Shown one piece after another: positions 8,183 to 17,771 of a stretch of 64,000 nt of DNA (positions within the stretch are counted from its first letter, which is position 1; the number at the start of each line of letters is the position of its first letter). The DNA comes from Haloferax massiliensis (GTDB taxonomy: Archaea; Halobacteriota; Halobacteria; Halobacteriales; Haloferacaceae): NCBI RefSeq assembly GCF_001368915.1, contig NZ_CSTE01000002.1, forward strand, positions 30,558-94,557, read 5' to 3'. A program made the position numbers and the translations under genes. A model generated the notes under the pieces. The model was not told the origin of the DNA and ran no database searches. It saw only the letters and a list, made by a program, of their open reading frames with translations.

Positions 8183-9028
8183 TTACTCGCTCGGGCGCGG
8201 CAGCGCCGTAAAGAGCGTCTCGACGATGGTGAAGGGGTCGTAGGTGGACTGGTGGCACTGGCAGTAGACGCCGTCTTCGCCGCCGAACGTGGCGGAGCTG
8301 GCCGACTGCTTGTAGCCGGGGACACAGCAGAAGTGCGTACACTTGTTGAGCCACGCGATGACGCCCTGATCCGTCGAGGCGGCGAGCCACTCGTTGTCCT
8401 GTGCCGCCTCCTCGATGCGCGTCGAGCGGACCACCTGAATCGGCATCGTGTCCTCGGTGTCCTGCGAGCGCCACGTGCCGGTCGCGGGCATCCCGAGACC
8501 GGCCTGTCCGATGCCGTTGCCCCACGTCTCGTACTCGTCGAAGTCGTTGACGTTCAGGCGGTCGCCGGCGCTGTAGGTCTCGGACTGCCAGTCGTAGGCC
8601 CCGTTGTCGGAGCGGAAGTAGTTGTCCGACTCGAACGTCGGGTTCAGCCCGTCGTAGGTCTGGACGCCGCAGTACTGGAACCAGTCCTGCGAGTAGGTGA
8701 CGCCCGTGCCCTTGTAGTCCTCGGTGATGGCGAGTTCGACGTCCACACCGTTCTGGGTGACGGTCTGGACCTCGGGCCAGACGCCTCTGATGTAGCCCTC
8801 GTCGTCGATCTCGATCGGAATCTGCGGCATGCCGCGCGGTGCGGGTCCGCCGGTGTTCTCGATGGCGTACGCCTGCGTCGGACCGCCGCCGGAACCGGTG
8901 GACGACGTCGTCGTGTTGATGGCGGCCGCGCCTGTCGTTCCCACGCCCGCGAGCGCCGCTCCCCCGACGACGCCCTTGACGAACCGACGGCGACCCGAAT
9001 CGGCGGGGTACTTGTCGCTATCGCTCAT
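8183..9028 (-). CDS. Stand-alone Tat-exported Rieske [2Fe-2S] protein
   Basis: Exported iron-sulfur protein of 281 residues. The Tat signal GRRRFVKGVVGG spans residues 12-22 with a hydrophobic stretch to ~38, then a Ser/Gly linker. Rieske box I is CTHFCC (C230, H232) and box II is CQCHQS (C256, H259), so all four cluster ligands are present. Box I has Cys-Cys where CTHLGC is usual, and box II has Gln for the usual Gly after His. The 190-residue region before the cluster is Tyr/Asp-rich and unlike a bc1 Rieske. No cytochrome b gene is adjacent; a separate bc-type cluster lies near 46 kb. It is probably a bc-like or quinol-linked redox subunit, partner unknown. Confidence 0.85.
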   Translation of the reverse strand: MSDSDKYPADSGRRRFVKGVVGGAALAGVGTTGAAAINTTTSSTGSGGGPTQAYAIENTGGPAPRGMPQIPIEIDDEGYIRGVWPEVQTVTQNGVDVELAITEDYKGTGVTYSQDWFQYCGVQTYDGLNPTFESDNYFRSDNGAYDWQSETYSAGDRLNVNDFDEYETWGNGIGQAGLGMPATGTWRSQDTEDTMPIQVVRSTRIEEAAQDNEWLAASTDQGVIAWLNKCTHFCCVPGYKQSASSATFGGEDGVYCQCHQSTYDPFTIVETLFTALPRPSE

Positions 9029-9051
9029 ACTTCCACCTTCGACCCGGTCAG

Positions 9052-9057
9052 TAAAAG
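9052..9057 (-). promoter_or_regulatory. TATA element for the stand-alone Rieske gene
   Basis: On the minus strand this reads CTTTTA, 26 bp before the ATG at 9028. The ppc promoter faces the other way about 150 bp further on. Confidence 0.45.
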
Positions 9058-9207
9058 CGTGACGAATCAGCCGTGTTAGTACGACCCACGAAACGGCCGC
9101 CCGCGGGGGGTTCGACCCGCCGACCCCGCGGCCGGAGAAACTGGACGAATCATTAGAAACGTTCGTTTAGGTCTCATCTCCGGGCAAATTTTCGGCGTTA
9201 CTCGTGG

Positions 9208-9214
9208 CCTTTTA
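9208..9214 (+). promoter_or_regulatory. TATA element for ppc
   Basis: CCTTTTA centred about 29 bp before the ATG at 9241. The spacing makes the closer ATG at 9217 impossible as a leaderless start. Confidence 0.5.
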
Positions 9215-9240
9215 GAATGTGGTACTCGTATTCGAGTAGG

Positions 9241-11934
9241 ATGCGATTGCACACCAGAGACGTGCGGCAAGATGTCCGCGAGCTGGGGGCGCTGCTCGGG
9301 GACGTGCTCGAAGCGCAGACGTCGACGGCGTCGTTCGAGACGGTCGAAGAGCTTCGACAGGCGGCCATCGCCTACCGGAAAGGCGAGTCGGGGTCGCGCG
9401 AGCGGCTCTACGACGTGGTCGGCGACCTCGAACCGGAGCGCGAGAGCGTCGTCGCCCGCGCGTTCACGACCTACTTCGAACTCATCAACCTCGCCGAGGA
9501 GCGCGAGCGCGTTCGCGTCATCCGCGAGGCGTCCCAAGAGGGGACGCTCGAAGACGGCATCCTCGACACGCTCGACGCGCTGGACGACGAGGAGGTCGAC
9601 GAGGAGCTTCTGGGGCGGGTCCTCGAAGACGTGCTCATCGAGCCGACCTTTACGGCCCACCCGACCGAGGCCCGCCGGAAGACGGTGAAATCGAAGCTCC
9701 GCTCCATCGCCAACCGGCTGGAGACGCTCGACGAGCGCCGCCTCACCGACCTCGAACACGACCAGGAGTGGCGGCACGTCGTCGCCGAGGTGACGAGCCT
9801 CTGGCAGACCTCGCAGGTCCGCGACCGCCGCCCGGAGCCGACCGACGAGGCCCGAAACGTCCAGTGGTACCTCGAAAACACGCTGTTCGACGTGGTCGGC
9901 GAGGTGTACGAGGAGCTCGAAGAGGAGCTCCGCGCCGAGTACCCCGGCCTCGACGTGCCGAAGCTGTTCGAGTTCCGCTCGTGGGCCGGCTCCGACCGCG
10001 ACGGCAACCCCTTCGTCACGCCCGAGGTGACGGAGGACACGCTCGAACGCCAGCGTAGCGTCGCCCTCGAAAAGTACAGCGACTCGCTCAAGCGTCTCTC
10101 CGGTGTGCTGAGTCAGGACGCGACGCGAATCGACCCGGGCCACGAGCTCGAACGCTCCCTGAAGGCGGACCGCGAGCTCCTCCCCGTCGTCGCCGAGGAG
10201 GCCGACGAGCGCTACCCCAACGAGCCGTACCGCCAGAAGCTCAAGCTGATGCGCGAGCGGCTCCGCCGCGTCGAGGACGTCCGCCCGAACGGCTACGCCG
10301 ACGCGAGCGAACTCATGGCCGACCTCGAAGTCATCGACACCAGCCTCCGCCGGACCGGCGCGGCGCAGGTCGCCGACGTGTACGTCGAGCCCCTGATGCG
10401 ACAGGTCGACACGTTCGGCTTCACCCTCGCCAGCCTCGACCTCCGCGACCACCAGGAGAACCACACCGAGGCCGTCCACGAGGCGCTGGCCCACGAGGGT
10501 CTCGACTACTACGGCAGCTCCGAAGAGGAGCGCGTCGAACTCCTCACCGACGCGATTCTGCAGGAGGAGCCGGTCGTCGACCTCGAAGAACCCGGCGACG
10601 TGTCCGAGACGGCCCAGCGCGTCCTCCGCCGCTTCCGCAGGCTCGGCGAGTGGCAGCGCGAGTACGGCGTCGGCGCTATCGACACCTACTGCATCTCGAT
10701 GACCGAGGAGCCGTCGCACGTCCTCGAAGTGCTGTTCCTCGCCGACCAGGCGGGCGTCGTCTCCCTGCCCGACCACTGCGGCATCGACGTGGTCCCGCTC
10801 CTCGAAACCGAGTCGGCGCTCAACGGCGCGCGCCGCATCATGGGCACGCTGTTCGAAAACGAGGCCTACGGGACGGCGCTCGCCGCCCGGAACGACGTGC
10901 AGGAGATCATGCTGGGCTACTCCGACTCCAACAAGGAAAACGGCTTCCTCGCGGCCAACTGGGACCTCTACAAGAACCAGCGCCGCCTCGCCGACATCTG
11001 CGACGACTTCGACGTGACGATGCGGCTGTTCCACGGCCGCGGCGGCTCCATCTCCCGCGGCGGCGGCCCGATGAACGAGGCCATGCTCGCGCTCCCGAAC
11101 GAGACCGTCACCGGGCAGATTAAGTTCACCGAGCAGGGCGAGGCCATCGCCGAGAAGTACGCCAACCCGCGCATCGCGGAGCGGAACCTCGAACAGATGC
11201 TCAACGCCCAGATTCGCGCCCGCCTGCAGGCGATTCGGACGCCCGAGGAGGAGGTCCCCGACCGCTGGGTCGACGCCATGGACACCATGGCGGCCGCCGC
11301 GCGCGAGGAGTACCGGAACCTCCTCGAATCGGACGGCTTCGTCTCCTACTTCGAGCAGGCGACGCCCATCACCGTCATCGAGGAACTCAACCTCGGCTCT
11401 CGTCCGGCCTCCCGGTCCGACGAGCGGAGCGTCGAGGACCTCCGCGCCATCCCGTGGGTGTTCTCGTGGACCCAGTCGCGGTGTATCCTCCCCGGCTGGT
11501 ACTCGCTTGCCGCCGGCGTCAACGCCTTCCTCGAAGACGGCGGCGACATGGACGACCTCCGCGAGATGTACGACGAGTGGGCGTTCTTCCGGAGCACGTT
11601 CGACAACGCCGCGATGGCGCTGGCGCGCACCGACCTCGAAATCGCCACGGAGTACGCGAACCTCGCCGACGAGGAGCTCCGCGAGGAGTTCTTCACCCGC
11701 CTCACCGACGAGTACGAGGACGCCGCGGACCTCATGCTCGACATCAGCGAGCGCAGCAGCCTCCTGAAGCGCGAGTGGCTCGAAGAGAGCCTCCGCCGCC
11801 GCAACCCCTACGTCGACCCGCTGAACCTGCTGCAGACGCACCTGCTGTCGCAGACCCACCGGACCGACGAGGAAGAACAGACCCTGCGGCTCACCGTCAA
11901 AGGCATCGCCGCCGGGATGAAGAACACGGGGTAA
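9241..11934 (+). CDS. ppc: Phosphoenolpyruvate carboxylase
   Basis: Carboxylates PEP with bicarbonate to oxaloacetate, the anaplerotic feed of the TCA cycle; cytosolic, usually a homotetramer. The 897 residues fit the full-length bacterial-type enzyme rather than the short archaeal PpcA. Catalytic signatures are present: TAHPTEARRKT near residue 140 with the essential His, LGYSDSNKENGF near 560, and the glycine-rich FHGRGGSISRGGGP loop near 596 followed by KFTEQGEAIAEKY. The ATG at 9241 is chosen over that at 9217 from TATA spacing and because RLHTRDVRQDVRELG is the natural start. A zinc-ribbon gene ends 66 bp downstream on the opposite strand. Confidence 0.96.
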   Translation: MRLHTRDVRQDVRELGALLGDVLEAQTSTASFETVEELRQAAIAYRKGESGSRERLYDVVGDLEPERESVVARAFTTYFELINLAEERERVRVIREASQEGTLEDGILDTLDALDDEEVDEELLGRVLEDVLIEPTFTAHPTEARRKTVKSKLRSIANRLETLDERRLTDLEHDQEWRHVVAEVTSLWQTSQVRDRRPEPTDEARNVQWYLENTLFDVVGEVYEELEEELRAEYPGLDVPKLFEFRSWAGSDRDGNPFVTPEVTEDTLERQRSVALEKYSDSLKRLSGVLSQDATRIDPGHELERSLKADRELLPVVAEEADERYPNEPYRQKLKLMRERLRRVEDVRPNGYADASELMADLEVIDTSLRRTGAAQVADVYVEPLMRQVDTFGFTLASLDLRDHQENHTEAVHEALAHEGLDYYGSSEEERVELLTDAILQEEPVVDLEEPGDVSETAQRVLRRFRRLGEWQREYGVGAIDTYCISMTEEPSHVLEVLFLADQAGVVSLPDHCGIDVVPLLETESALNGARRIMGTLFENEAYGTALAARNDVQEIMLGYSDSNKENGFLAANWDLYKNQRRLADICDDFDVTMRLFHGRGGSISRGGGPMNEAMLALPNETVTGQIKFTEQGEAIAEKYANPRIAERNLEQMLNAQIRARLQAIRTPEEEVPDRWVDAMDTMAAAAREEYRNLLESDGFVSYFEQATPITVIEELNLGSRPASRSDERSVEDLRAIPWVFSWTQSRCILPGWYSLAAGVNAFLEDGGDMDDLREMYDEWAFFRSTFDNAAMALARTDLEIATEYANLADEELREEFFTRLTDEYEDAADLMLDISERSSLLKREWLEESLRRRNPYVDPLNLLQTHLLSQTHRTDEEEQTLRLTVKGIAAGMKNTG

Positions 11935-12000
11935 CGCGAACGCGACGCCGACGCCCTCGGCCACCCGCCGAGGATGCCGTCGCCGCGCCGCCGGGACCGC

Positions 12001-12168
12001 TCAGGCCCGACGGAGGTCGTACGGGTTCGAGCAGACCGGACAGGTCTGCCGCGCGACGCGGTACTCGCTTTTCAGCCGCTGTCTGACGCCGTCGAAGTCG
12101 GCGTCGCCCTCGTATCTCGATTCCACGTGCTGTCCGCAGTGTGGGCACACCACCACCACCGTTGCCAT
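12001..12168 (-). CDS. Small zinc-ribbon protein, 55 aa
   Basis: A 55-residue protein with two CPxC knuckles, CPHC near residue 8 and CPVC near 44, forming a probable four-Cys zinc ribbon around a basic, charged middle. Haloarchaea carry many such small zinc-finger proteins; no function can be assigned. The start is the ATG at 12168 rather than in-frame ATGs 24-27 nt upstream, because a strong TATA (CATATATG) lies 29 bp before it and the residues encoded between are not conserved-looking. Convergent with ppc. Confidence 0.72.
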   Translation of the reverse strand: MATVVVVCPHCGQHVESRYEGDADFDGVRQRLKSEYRVARQTCPVCSNPYDLRRA

Positions 12169-12192
12169 GTTCGACGGTACGGGCGAGTCCAT

Positions 12193-12200
12193 CATATATG
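12193..12200 (-). promoter_or_regulatory. TATA element for the zinc-ribbon gene
   Basis: Self-complementary CATATATG, 29 bp before the ATG at 12168 on the minus strand. It is the only AT-rich octamer in this spacer. Confidence 0.5.
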
Positions 12201-12341
12201 TTCACCCCGTTTGCGGCGGGGTCGCACGTCTCACTCTGTCGGGGCGTCGGTGACGACGAATACGAGACACAGGCCGGTCGTACGCGACGAAAATGAGCGT
12301 TTCAGCGTCGCCGCCGACGGCCGGGGACAGGTCGGCTCAAC

Positions 12342-13142
12342 TCAGGCGCGGTTCCACGGCGCTTCGTCGAAGTCGACGATGCGGTGGGTCGAATCGAGGC
12401 CGTCGATGGCGGCCACGTCCTCGTCGTCGAGGTCGAGGTCGAGCGCGGCGAAGTTGTCGCGGATGTGGTCGGGCGAGGCGGCCTTCGGGATGGGCGTCGC
12501 GCCCTTTTCCATCAGCCACGCGAGGGCGACCTGCGCGGGCGACGCGTCGTGCTTCTCGGCGATATCGACGATGACCTCCTCGTCGGCGACCCGATTGCGC
12601 GCGATGGGCGAGTAGGCGACCAGTCGGTGGTCGCGGTCCGCGGCGAACTCGCGGAGTTCGGTCTGCTGGAGCATCGGGTGCATCTCGACCTGGTGGGCGA
12701 ACACCGGCGCGTCGAGCGTCTCGATGGCCGATTCGAGCTGGTCGGGTCGGAAGTTGCTCAGGCCGACGCGGCCGATGACGCCCGCCTCGACGAGTTCGTC
12801 GAGGGCCGCGAGCGTCTCGTCCTCGTCGTAGCTGTCGAGCGGCCAGTGGACGTACAGCAGGTCGATGGTGTCGACGCCGAGTTTCTCGGCGGACTCGCGG
12901 GCCGTCTCCAGCACGTCGTCGTAGCCGAGGTTGTCGGTGTCGAGCTTCGTCGCCACGAACACGTCGTCGACGTCCACGTCGGACTCGGCGAGCCCCTCGC
13001 CGACGAACTCCTCGTTGTGGTACATCTGGGCCGTGTCGACGTGGCGGTAGCCGGCGTCGAGGGCGGTCTTCACGGCCTCGACGCACTCGTCGCGGTCTTC
13101 GAGTTTGTACGTCCCGAAGCCGAGTCGCGGGAAGTCCTTCAT
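12342..13142 (-). CDS. Aldo/keto reductase (AKR superfamily)
   Basis: NAD(P)H-dependent carbonyl reductase with a TIM barrel, cytosolic, 266 residues. AKR landmarks in order are LGFGTYKL at the N-terminus, [11 protein letters not shown] with the catalytic Asp and Tyr near residue 35, the lysine in VATKLD, the histidine in YVHWPL, the GLSNF strand and the cofactor-binding [10 protein letters not shown] segment. The reading frame stays open for 65 codons upstream, but the ATG at 13142 begins the conserved [14 protein letters not shown] and the extension overlaps the divergent acetyltransferase gene, so it is rejected. The substrate is unknown; 2,5-diketogluconate-reductase-like enzymes are the closest described group. 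Confidence 0.9.
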   Translation of the reverse strand: MKDFPRLGFGTYKLEDRDECVEAVKTALDAGYRHVDTAQMYHNEEFVGEGLAESDVDVDDVFVATKLDTDNLGYDDVLETARESAEKLGVDTIDLLYVHWPLDSYDEDETLAALDELVEAGVIGRVGLSNFRPDQLESAIETLDAPVFAHQVEMHPMLQQTELREFAADRDHRLVAYSPIARNRVADEEVIVDIAEKHDASPAQVALAWLMEKGATPIPKAASPDHIRDNFAALDLDLDDEDVAAIDGLDSTHRIVDFDEAPWNRA

Positions 13143-13230
13143 ACACGGACGGTTGCGACCGGGCGAGTCAAACCCTGCGGTTGCGGAAGCCGTGGATACA
13201 CTTACCACCCACCCGCCAGTTATCGCCGGT

Positions 13231-13788
13231 ATGCCCTCCGAGAAGGAGAAGATGCTCGCCGGCGACCCGTACGACGCGAGCGACCCGGAACTCGTCGCCG
13301 AGCGCGAGCGCGCGCGTCGACTCACGCGCCAGTTCAACGAGACCGACGAGACGCAGACCGAGCGCCGCGAGGAACTGATTCGTGAGCTGTTCGGGGAGGT
13401 CGGCGAGTCGTTCGGAATCGAACCGCCGTTCCGCTGTGACTACGGCTACAACGTCCGCGTCGGCGAGAACTTCTTCGCCAACTTCGACTGCGTCTTCCTC
13501 GACGTCTGTCCCATCACTATCGGCGACAACTGCCAGCTCGGGCCGGGGGTGCACGTCTACACGGCGACCCACCCGCTCGACGCCGCGGAGCGAATCAAAG
13601 GCCCCGAGTCGGGCGAGCCGGTGACAATCGGCGACAACGCGTGGCTCGGCGGGCGGGCGGTCGTCAACCCCGGCGTCACCATCGGCGACGACGCGGTGGT
13701 CGCCTCGGGCGCGGTCGTCACGAGGGACGTTCCCGACTCGGTGGTCGTCGGCGGCAACCCGGCGCGAGTCATTAAAAGGCTGGACTGA
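13231..13788 (+). CDS. maa: Maltose/galactoside O-acetyltransferase family protein
   Basis: Acetyl-CoA-dependent sugar O-acetyltransferase, 185 residues, cytosolic trimer by family. The N-terminal Mac domain reads [22 protein letters not shown] left-handed beta-helix with hexapeptide repeats (ITIGDN, VTIGDN, VTIGDD) follows, with the catalytic His in the YTATHPLDA loop. The C-terminus [13 protein letters not shown] is typical. The start at 13231 gives the full family N-terminus; 42 upstream open codons are dismissed. Divergent from the aldo/keto reductase across 88 bp. The symbol follows bacterial usage; the true acceptor sugar is not known. Confidence 0.9.
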   Translation: MPSEKEKMLAGDPYDASDPELVAERERARRLTRQFNETDETQTERREELIRELFGEVGESFGIEPPFRCDYGYNVRVGENFFANFDCVFLDVCPITIGDNCQLGPGVHVYTATHPLDAAERIKGPESGEPVTIGDNAWLGGRAVVNPGVTIGDDAVVASGAVVTRDVPDSVVVGGNPARVIKRLD

Positions 13789-13923
13789 CCGGGCACGCGC
13801 CGTCGAGTCGGCGTCGTCGCCGCGTCGCCGTCGCGCGATTCTCGCGGATTCGGGAGCGTGCGGTGCTCTGGCACACGATGTTCCCTCCGAAATGGTTTTG
13901 AAGTACGCTCGCACACGGTCAGT

Positions 13924-15573
13924 ATGCCGACGGACGAATACGACCCAGAGATGGGGCGCAAGTTCATTTTCGTAACCGGGGGTGTCATGTCCGGCCTCGG
14001 GAAGGGTATCACGGCCGCGAGCACCGGCCGACTCCTGAAGAACGCCGGGTTCGACGTCACCGCGGTCAAGATAGACCCGTACCTGAACGTCGACGCCGGG
14101 ACGATGAACCCCTACGAGCACGGGGAGGTGTACGTCCTGAAAGACGGCGCGGAAGTCGACCTCGACCTCGGGAACTACGAGCGGTTCCTCGGCGTCGATA
14201 TGACCGCCGACCACAACATCACGACGGGTAAGACCTACCAGCACGTCATCCAGAAGGAGCGCGACGGCGACTACCTCGGGAAGACGGTCCAGATCATCCC
14301 GCACGTCACGGAGGACATCAAGCGCCGCATCCGCGAGGCGGCCGAGGGAACCGACGTGTGTATCGTCGAGGTCGGCGGCACCGTCGGCGACATCGAGTCG
14401 ATGCCGTTCCTCGAATCGCTCCGCCAGTTCGCCTCCGAGGAGGAGGAAGGCGACGTGCTCTTTACGCACGTCACGCTCGTCCCCTACTCGAAGAACGGCG
14501 AGCAGAAGACGAAGCCCACCCAGCACTCCGTCAAGGAGCTTCGGAGCATCGGCCTCCAGCCCGACATCCTCGTCGGCCGCGCCGACGACAAGCTCGAACC
14601 GGCGACGAAGACCAAAATCGCGCAGTTCTGCGACGTGCCGGACGCCGCCGTGTTCTCCAACCCCGACGTGCCGGACATCTACCACGTCCCGCTGATGGTC
14701 GAAGAGGAGGGCCTCGACGAGTACGTCATGGAGCGCCTCGGCATCGCCGACGAGGCGCTGCCGAAGGCAGAGCGCGACAACCGCTGGCGCGAGCTCGTCA
14801 CGGCCGACCGAACCGGCTCGGTCGACATCGCGCTCGTCGGCAAGTACGCCCTCGAAGACGCCTACATGTCCATCCACGAGGCGCTCAAGCACGCGGGCAT
14901 CGAGTGCGGCGTCGACGTGAACATCCTCTGGGTCGACTCCGACGAGATGCTCGACAAGCACGAAGAGCGCCTGAAGGACGCCGACGGCGTCGTCGTCCCC
15001 GGCGGCTTCGGCTCCCGCGGAACCGGGGGCAAAATCGAGGCCATCCGCTACGCCCGAGAGAACGACGTCCCCTTCCTCGGTCTCTGTCTGGGCTTCCAGA
15101 TGGCCGTCGTCGAGCAGGCCCGGAACGTCCTCGGCCACGACGAGGCCCACTCGGCCGAACTCGACCCCGACACGCCCTACCCGGTCATCGACCTCCTGCC
15201 CGAGCAGTACGAGGTCGACGAGATGGGCGGCACGATGCGCCTCGGCGCGCACGACACCGACATCGACGCCGGCACGCTCGCGGAGGCGGTGTACGGCGAC
15301 ACCTCCTGTACGGAGCGCCACCGCCACCGCTACGAGGTGAACCCCGAACTCATCGACGAGCTCGAATCCGAGGGGCTCCGCTTCTCCGGCCGCGCCGAAA
15401 ACCGCATGGAGATTCTCGAACTGACCGACCACCCGTTCTTCTTCGGGACGCAGTTCCACCCCGAGTTCCGCTCCCGACCCGACCGCGCGAGCCCGCCGTT
15501 CCTCGGCTTCCTCCGCGCGGTCCTCGGCGAACTCGACGCGCGCGAACTCGGCAACGAAGAGGTGACAGCATAA
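13924..15573 (+). CDS. pyrG: CTP synthase
   Basis: Amidates UTP to CTP using glutamine and ATP; cytosolic tetramer. The 549 residues comprise an N-terminal synthase domain beginning [16 protein letters not shown] (P-loop, residues ~11-26) and a C-terminal class I glutamine amidotransferase domain. That domain has the nucleophile elbow GLCLGFQ near residue 387 and the His/Glu pair in FGTQFHPE near 510. The start at 13924 gives the expected short leader before the P-loop. The TAA stop overlaps the guaAb ATG by one base, so the two nucleotide-amination enzymes are translationally coupled. Confidence 0.97.
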   Translation: MPTDEYDPEMGRKFIFVTGGVMSGLGKGITAASTGRLLKNAGFDVTAVKIDPYLNVDAGTMNPYEHGEVYVLKDGAEVDLDLGNYERFLGVDMTADHNITTGKTYQHVIQKERDGDYLGKTVQIIPHVTEDIKRRIREAAEGTDVCIVEVGGTVGDIESMPFLESLRQFASEEEEGDVLFTHVTLVPYSKNGEQKTKPTQHSVKELRSIGLQPDILVGRADDKLEPATKTKIAQFCDVPDAAVFSNPDVPDIYHVPLMVEEEGLDEYVMERLGIADEALPKAERDNRWRELVTADRTGSVDIALVGKYALEDAYMSIHEALKHAGIECGVDVNILWVDSDEMLDKHEERLKDADGVVVPGGFGSRGTGGKIEAIRYARENDVPFLGLCLGFQMAVVEQARNVLGHDEAHSAELDPDTPYPVIDLLPEQYEVDEMGGTMRLGAHDTDIDAGTLAEAVYGDTSCTERHRHRYEVNPELIDELESEGLRFSGRAENRMEILELTDHPFFFGTQFHPEFRSRPDRASPPFLGFLRAVLGELDARELGNEEVTA

Positions 15574-16490
15574 TGGTAAACGTAGACGAATTCATCGAAG
15601 ACGCGACCGAATCGATTCGCGACCAAATCGGCGACGAACACGCCATCATCGCCCTCTCGGGCGGCGTGGACTCCTCCGTCGCCGCGACGCTCGCCTACGA
15701 GGCCGTCGGCGAGCAGCTCACCCCGGTCTACGTCGACACCGGCCTGATGCGCAAAGGCGAGACCGAGCAGATTGCGGACACCTTCTCCTTCATGGAGAGC
15801 CTCCGCGTCGTCGACGCCCGCGACCGCTTTTTCGACGCCCTCGAAGGCGTCGTCGACCCCGAGGAAAAGCGCAAGGTCATCGGCGAGCAGTTCATCCGCG
15901 AGTTCGAGCGCGAGGCCAAGGAGACCGACGCCCAGTACCTCGTGCAGGGGACCATCTACCCCGACCGCATCGAGTCCGAGGGCAACATCAAGTCCCACCA
16001 CAACGTCGGCGGCCTGCCGGACGTGGTGGACTTCGAGGGCATCGTCGAACCCGTCCGCGACCTCTACAAGGACGAGGTCCGCGAGGTCGCCCGCGCGCTC
16101 GGCCTCGAATCCATCATCGCCGAGCGGATGCCGTTCCCGGGGCCGGGCCTCGCGGTCCGCGTCCTCGGCGAAGTCACGCCCGAGAAGGTGCAGGTCGCCC
16201 GCGACGCGTGTCACGTCGTCGAAGACGAGACCGAAAAGCACGACCCGTGGCAGGCGTTCGCCGCCGTCATCGGCAAGGGCACCGGCGTCAAGGGTGACAA
16301 CCGCGTCCACGGCTGGATCGTCTCCGTGCGCTCCGTGGAGTCGCGCGACGGCATGACCGCCCGCGCGCAGGAACTGCCGTGGGACACCCTCCAGCGCATC
16401 CAGTCGCGCATCACCGGGACGAACGAGAACGTCGCCCGCGTCGTCTACGACGTGACCCACAAACCGCCGGCGACCATCGAGTACGAATGA
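15573..16490 (+). CDS. guaAb: GMP synthase, ATP-pyrophosphatase subunit (subunit B)
   Basis: Catalyses XMP to GMP together with a separate glutaminase subunit, as in archaea with split GMP synthase; cytosolic. Residues 26-35 carry the PP-loop motif [10 protein letters not shown]. The mid region [12 protein letters not shown] and [10 protein letters not shown] and the C-terminal dimerisation domain with [11 protein letters not shown] and the ending PATIEYE are all standard. The length of 305 residues equals the C-terminal two-thirds of bacterial GuaA. No glutaminase subunit gene is in this window. Start and stop overlap neighbours by 1 and 4 bases, so the three genes form one operon. Confidence 0.95.
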   Translation: MVNVDEFIEDATESIRDQIGDEHAIIALSGGVDSSVAATLAYEAVGEQLTPVYVDTGLMRKGETEQIADTFSFMESLRVVDARDRFFDALEGVVDPEEKRKVIGEQFIREFEREAKETDAQYLVQGTIYPDRIESEGNIKSHHNVGGLPDVVDFEGIVEPVRDLYKDEVREVARALGLESIIAERMPFPGPGLAVRVLGEVTPEKVQVARDACHVVEDETEKHDPWQAFAAVIGKGTGVKGDNRVHGWIVSVRSVESRDGMTARAQELPWDTLQRIQSRITGTNENVARVVYDVTHKPPATIEYE

Positions 16491-16807
16491 CGACTGCAGT
16501 CGTCGCGGGGACCGACCCCGACGGACTCGGAGAAGCGTTAGAAGACGAGGGCGCGACGGTCGTCCGCGTCACGGGCATCGCCTCCGCCGACTCGCTCGGC
16601 GAGGCCGGCATCGAGGACGCCGACCTGCTCGTGCTCACCGACATGGACGACGCGACGGCCATCGCGGTGGCGAAAGAGCTGAACCCCGACGTGCGCGTCG
16701 TGACCTACGCCTACGACACCCTTCCGGAGTTCGCCAAGGGGCAGGCCGACCTCGCAATCGACCCGAACCTGCTCGCGGTCGACGTGGTCGCCGAAGAACT
16801 CGTCTGA
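16487..16807 (+). CDS. Conserved haloarchaeal 106-aa protein of the pyrG-guaAb operon
   Basis: An acidic 106-residue protein with a Rossmann-like pattern: beta strand [12 protein letters not shown], then [26 protein letters not shown] and [14 protein letters not shown]. It resembles a TrkA-N half-domain (two-strand beta-alpha-beta with an LTDMDDA turn) but lacks a full glycine-rich loop. Its start lies inside the guaAb stop (ATGA), a strong coupling signal. No enzymatic motif is visible. The location implies a role near CTP/GMP synthesis, perhaps regulatory; that is inference. Confidence 0.8.
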   Translation: MTTAVVAGTDPDGLGEALEDEGATVVRVTGIASADSLGEAGIEDADLLVLTDMDDATAIAVAKELNPDVRVVTYAYDTLPEFAKGQADLAIDPNLLAVDVVAEELV

Positions 16808-16851
16808 GACGGTCAGGAAACCCCGACCGTCTCGATACGCCGACTTTCTTG

Positions 16852-16876
16852 CAATATTTTAGTTGTGCAAATATTG
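16852..16876 (+). promoter_or_regulatory. Inverted repeat over the promoter of the DUF4397 gene
   Basis: Perfect 8-bp inverted repeat, CAATATTT at 16852-16859 and AAATATTG at 16869-16876, separated by 9 bp. The right arm runs into the AT-rich TATA region about 30 bp before the ATG at 16908. Size and position suit a dimeric repressor site; alternatively it is incidental AT-rich promoter sequence. Confidence 0.45.
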
Positions 16877-16907
16877 ATATCATCACGGTCCTTCATGACG
16901 GTTGCAG

Positions 16908-17660
16908 ATGTCGTCCTTCTCCCGACGAACGATGCTGAAGAGCCTCGGCGCGACCGGTCTCCTGCTCGCAGGCGGCGCGACCACCGCGGCGGCACGCCCC
17001 GGCGGCGTCGCCGCGGGTGACGCGCGGTTCCGAGTCGGCCACTTCTCGCCCGACGCGCCCCCCGTAGACGTGTACGTGAACGGCGACCCGTTCCCCGGCC
17101 TGCAGGGCGTCCCGTTCGGCGTTCTCTCCGACTACTTCACCGTCCCGGCGGGGACGTATCAGGTCGAGGTCACGCCCGCGGGCGACGCCTCGACGGTCGT
17201 CATCGACACCGAGGTCACGCTCCGTCGCAACCGCGATTACACCGTCGCGGCGACGGGCGTGCTCGACGACATTGCGGCCGTCGCGCTCACGGACACGAAC
17301 CGCCCGGCCCCGTACGGCAAGGCCAGCGTCCGCGTCGCGCACTTCTCGCCCGACGCGCCGGAGGTCGATATCGTCGTCGCGGGCGGCCCGACGCTGTTTC
17401 CGGGACTGGCGTTCGGCGACGTCTCGGACTACGAGACGGTCACCGCCGGGACGTACGACCTGCAGGTCGTCCTCTCGTCTGACGGGACGGTCGTGCTCGA
17501 CCTCCCCGGAACGACGCTCGCCGGCGGCCGAACCTACTCGGTGTTCGCAATCGGCTTCGCCACCGGCGGGTCGCCCGGATTCAGCGTCCTCCCCGTCGTC
17601 GACGCCGTCTCGCCCGCCCGCGACCCGCCGACCAACGGGGATGTCTGTCGCGTGCGCTGA
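16908..17660 (+). CDS. Tat-exported protein with two DUF4397 repeats
   Basis: Secreted or surface protein of 250 residues. The Tat signal SRRTMLKSLGATG is at residues 5-17 with cleavage likely after AAARPG near 33. Two DUF4397 beta-sandwich repeats follow, each opening with a variant of RVGHFSPDAPPVDVYV: the first from ~38, the second (RVAHFSPDAPEVDIVV) from ~143. There is no lipobox or C-terminal anchor, so it is probably released. The ATG at 16908 is preferred to the TTG two codons earlier. Upstream is an AT-rich promoter with a perfect inverted repeat, suggesting regulated expression. The domain's function is unknown. Confidence 0.86.
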   Translation: MSSFSRRTMLKSLGATGLLLAGGATTAAARPGGVAAGDARFRVGHFSPDAPPVDVYVNGDPFPGLQGVPFGVLSDYFTVPAGTYQVEVTPAGDASTVVIDTEVTLRRNRDYTVAATGVLDDIAAVALTDTNRPAPYGKASVRVAHFSPDAPEVDIVVAGGPTLFPGLAFGDVSDYETVTAGTYDLQVVLSSDGTVVLDLPGTTLAGGRTYSVFAIGFATGGSPGFSVLPVVDAVSPARDPPTNGDVCRVR

Positions 17661-17771
17661 GTCGATACCGCCCGCCGCGAGAGTCGAAACCGCCCGACAG
17701 CGGCGGGTGACTCCGGCCCGCGTTGCCATGGTCGAAACCCCCTTTTGGCGTCCCCGCCGATAGCCGGTGAC

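Noticed and set aside
9076-11964. Very long open frame antisense to ppc
   Set aside because: It is a GC-rich mirror of the ppc reading frame: Val/Leu/Arg/Glu repeats with no family signature, while ppc on the other strand has all catalytic motifs.
12200-12222. Short GC hairpin between the zinc-ribbon and reductase genes as a terminator
   Set aside because: Only a six-base stem, with no following T-run on either strand. Archaeal termination relies on T-runs.
13168-15459. 763-codon open frame antisense to pyrG
   Set aside because: The true gene pyrG lies opposite with complete motifs. The antisense product has no signature and overlaps the acetyltransferase.
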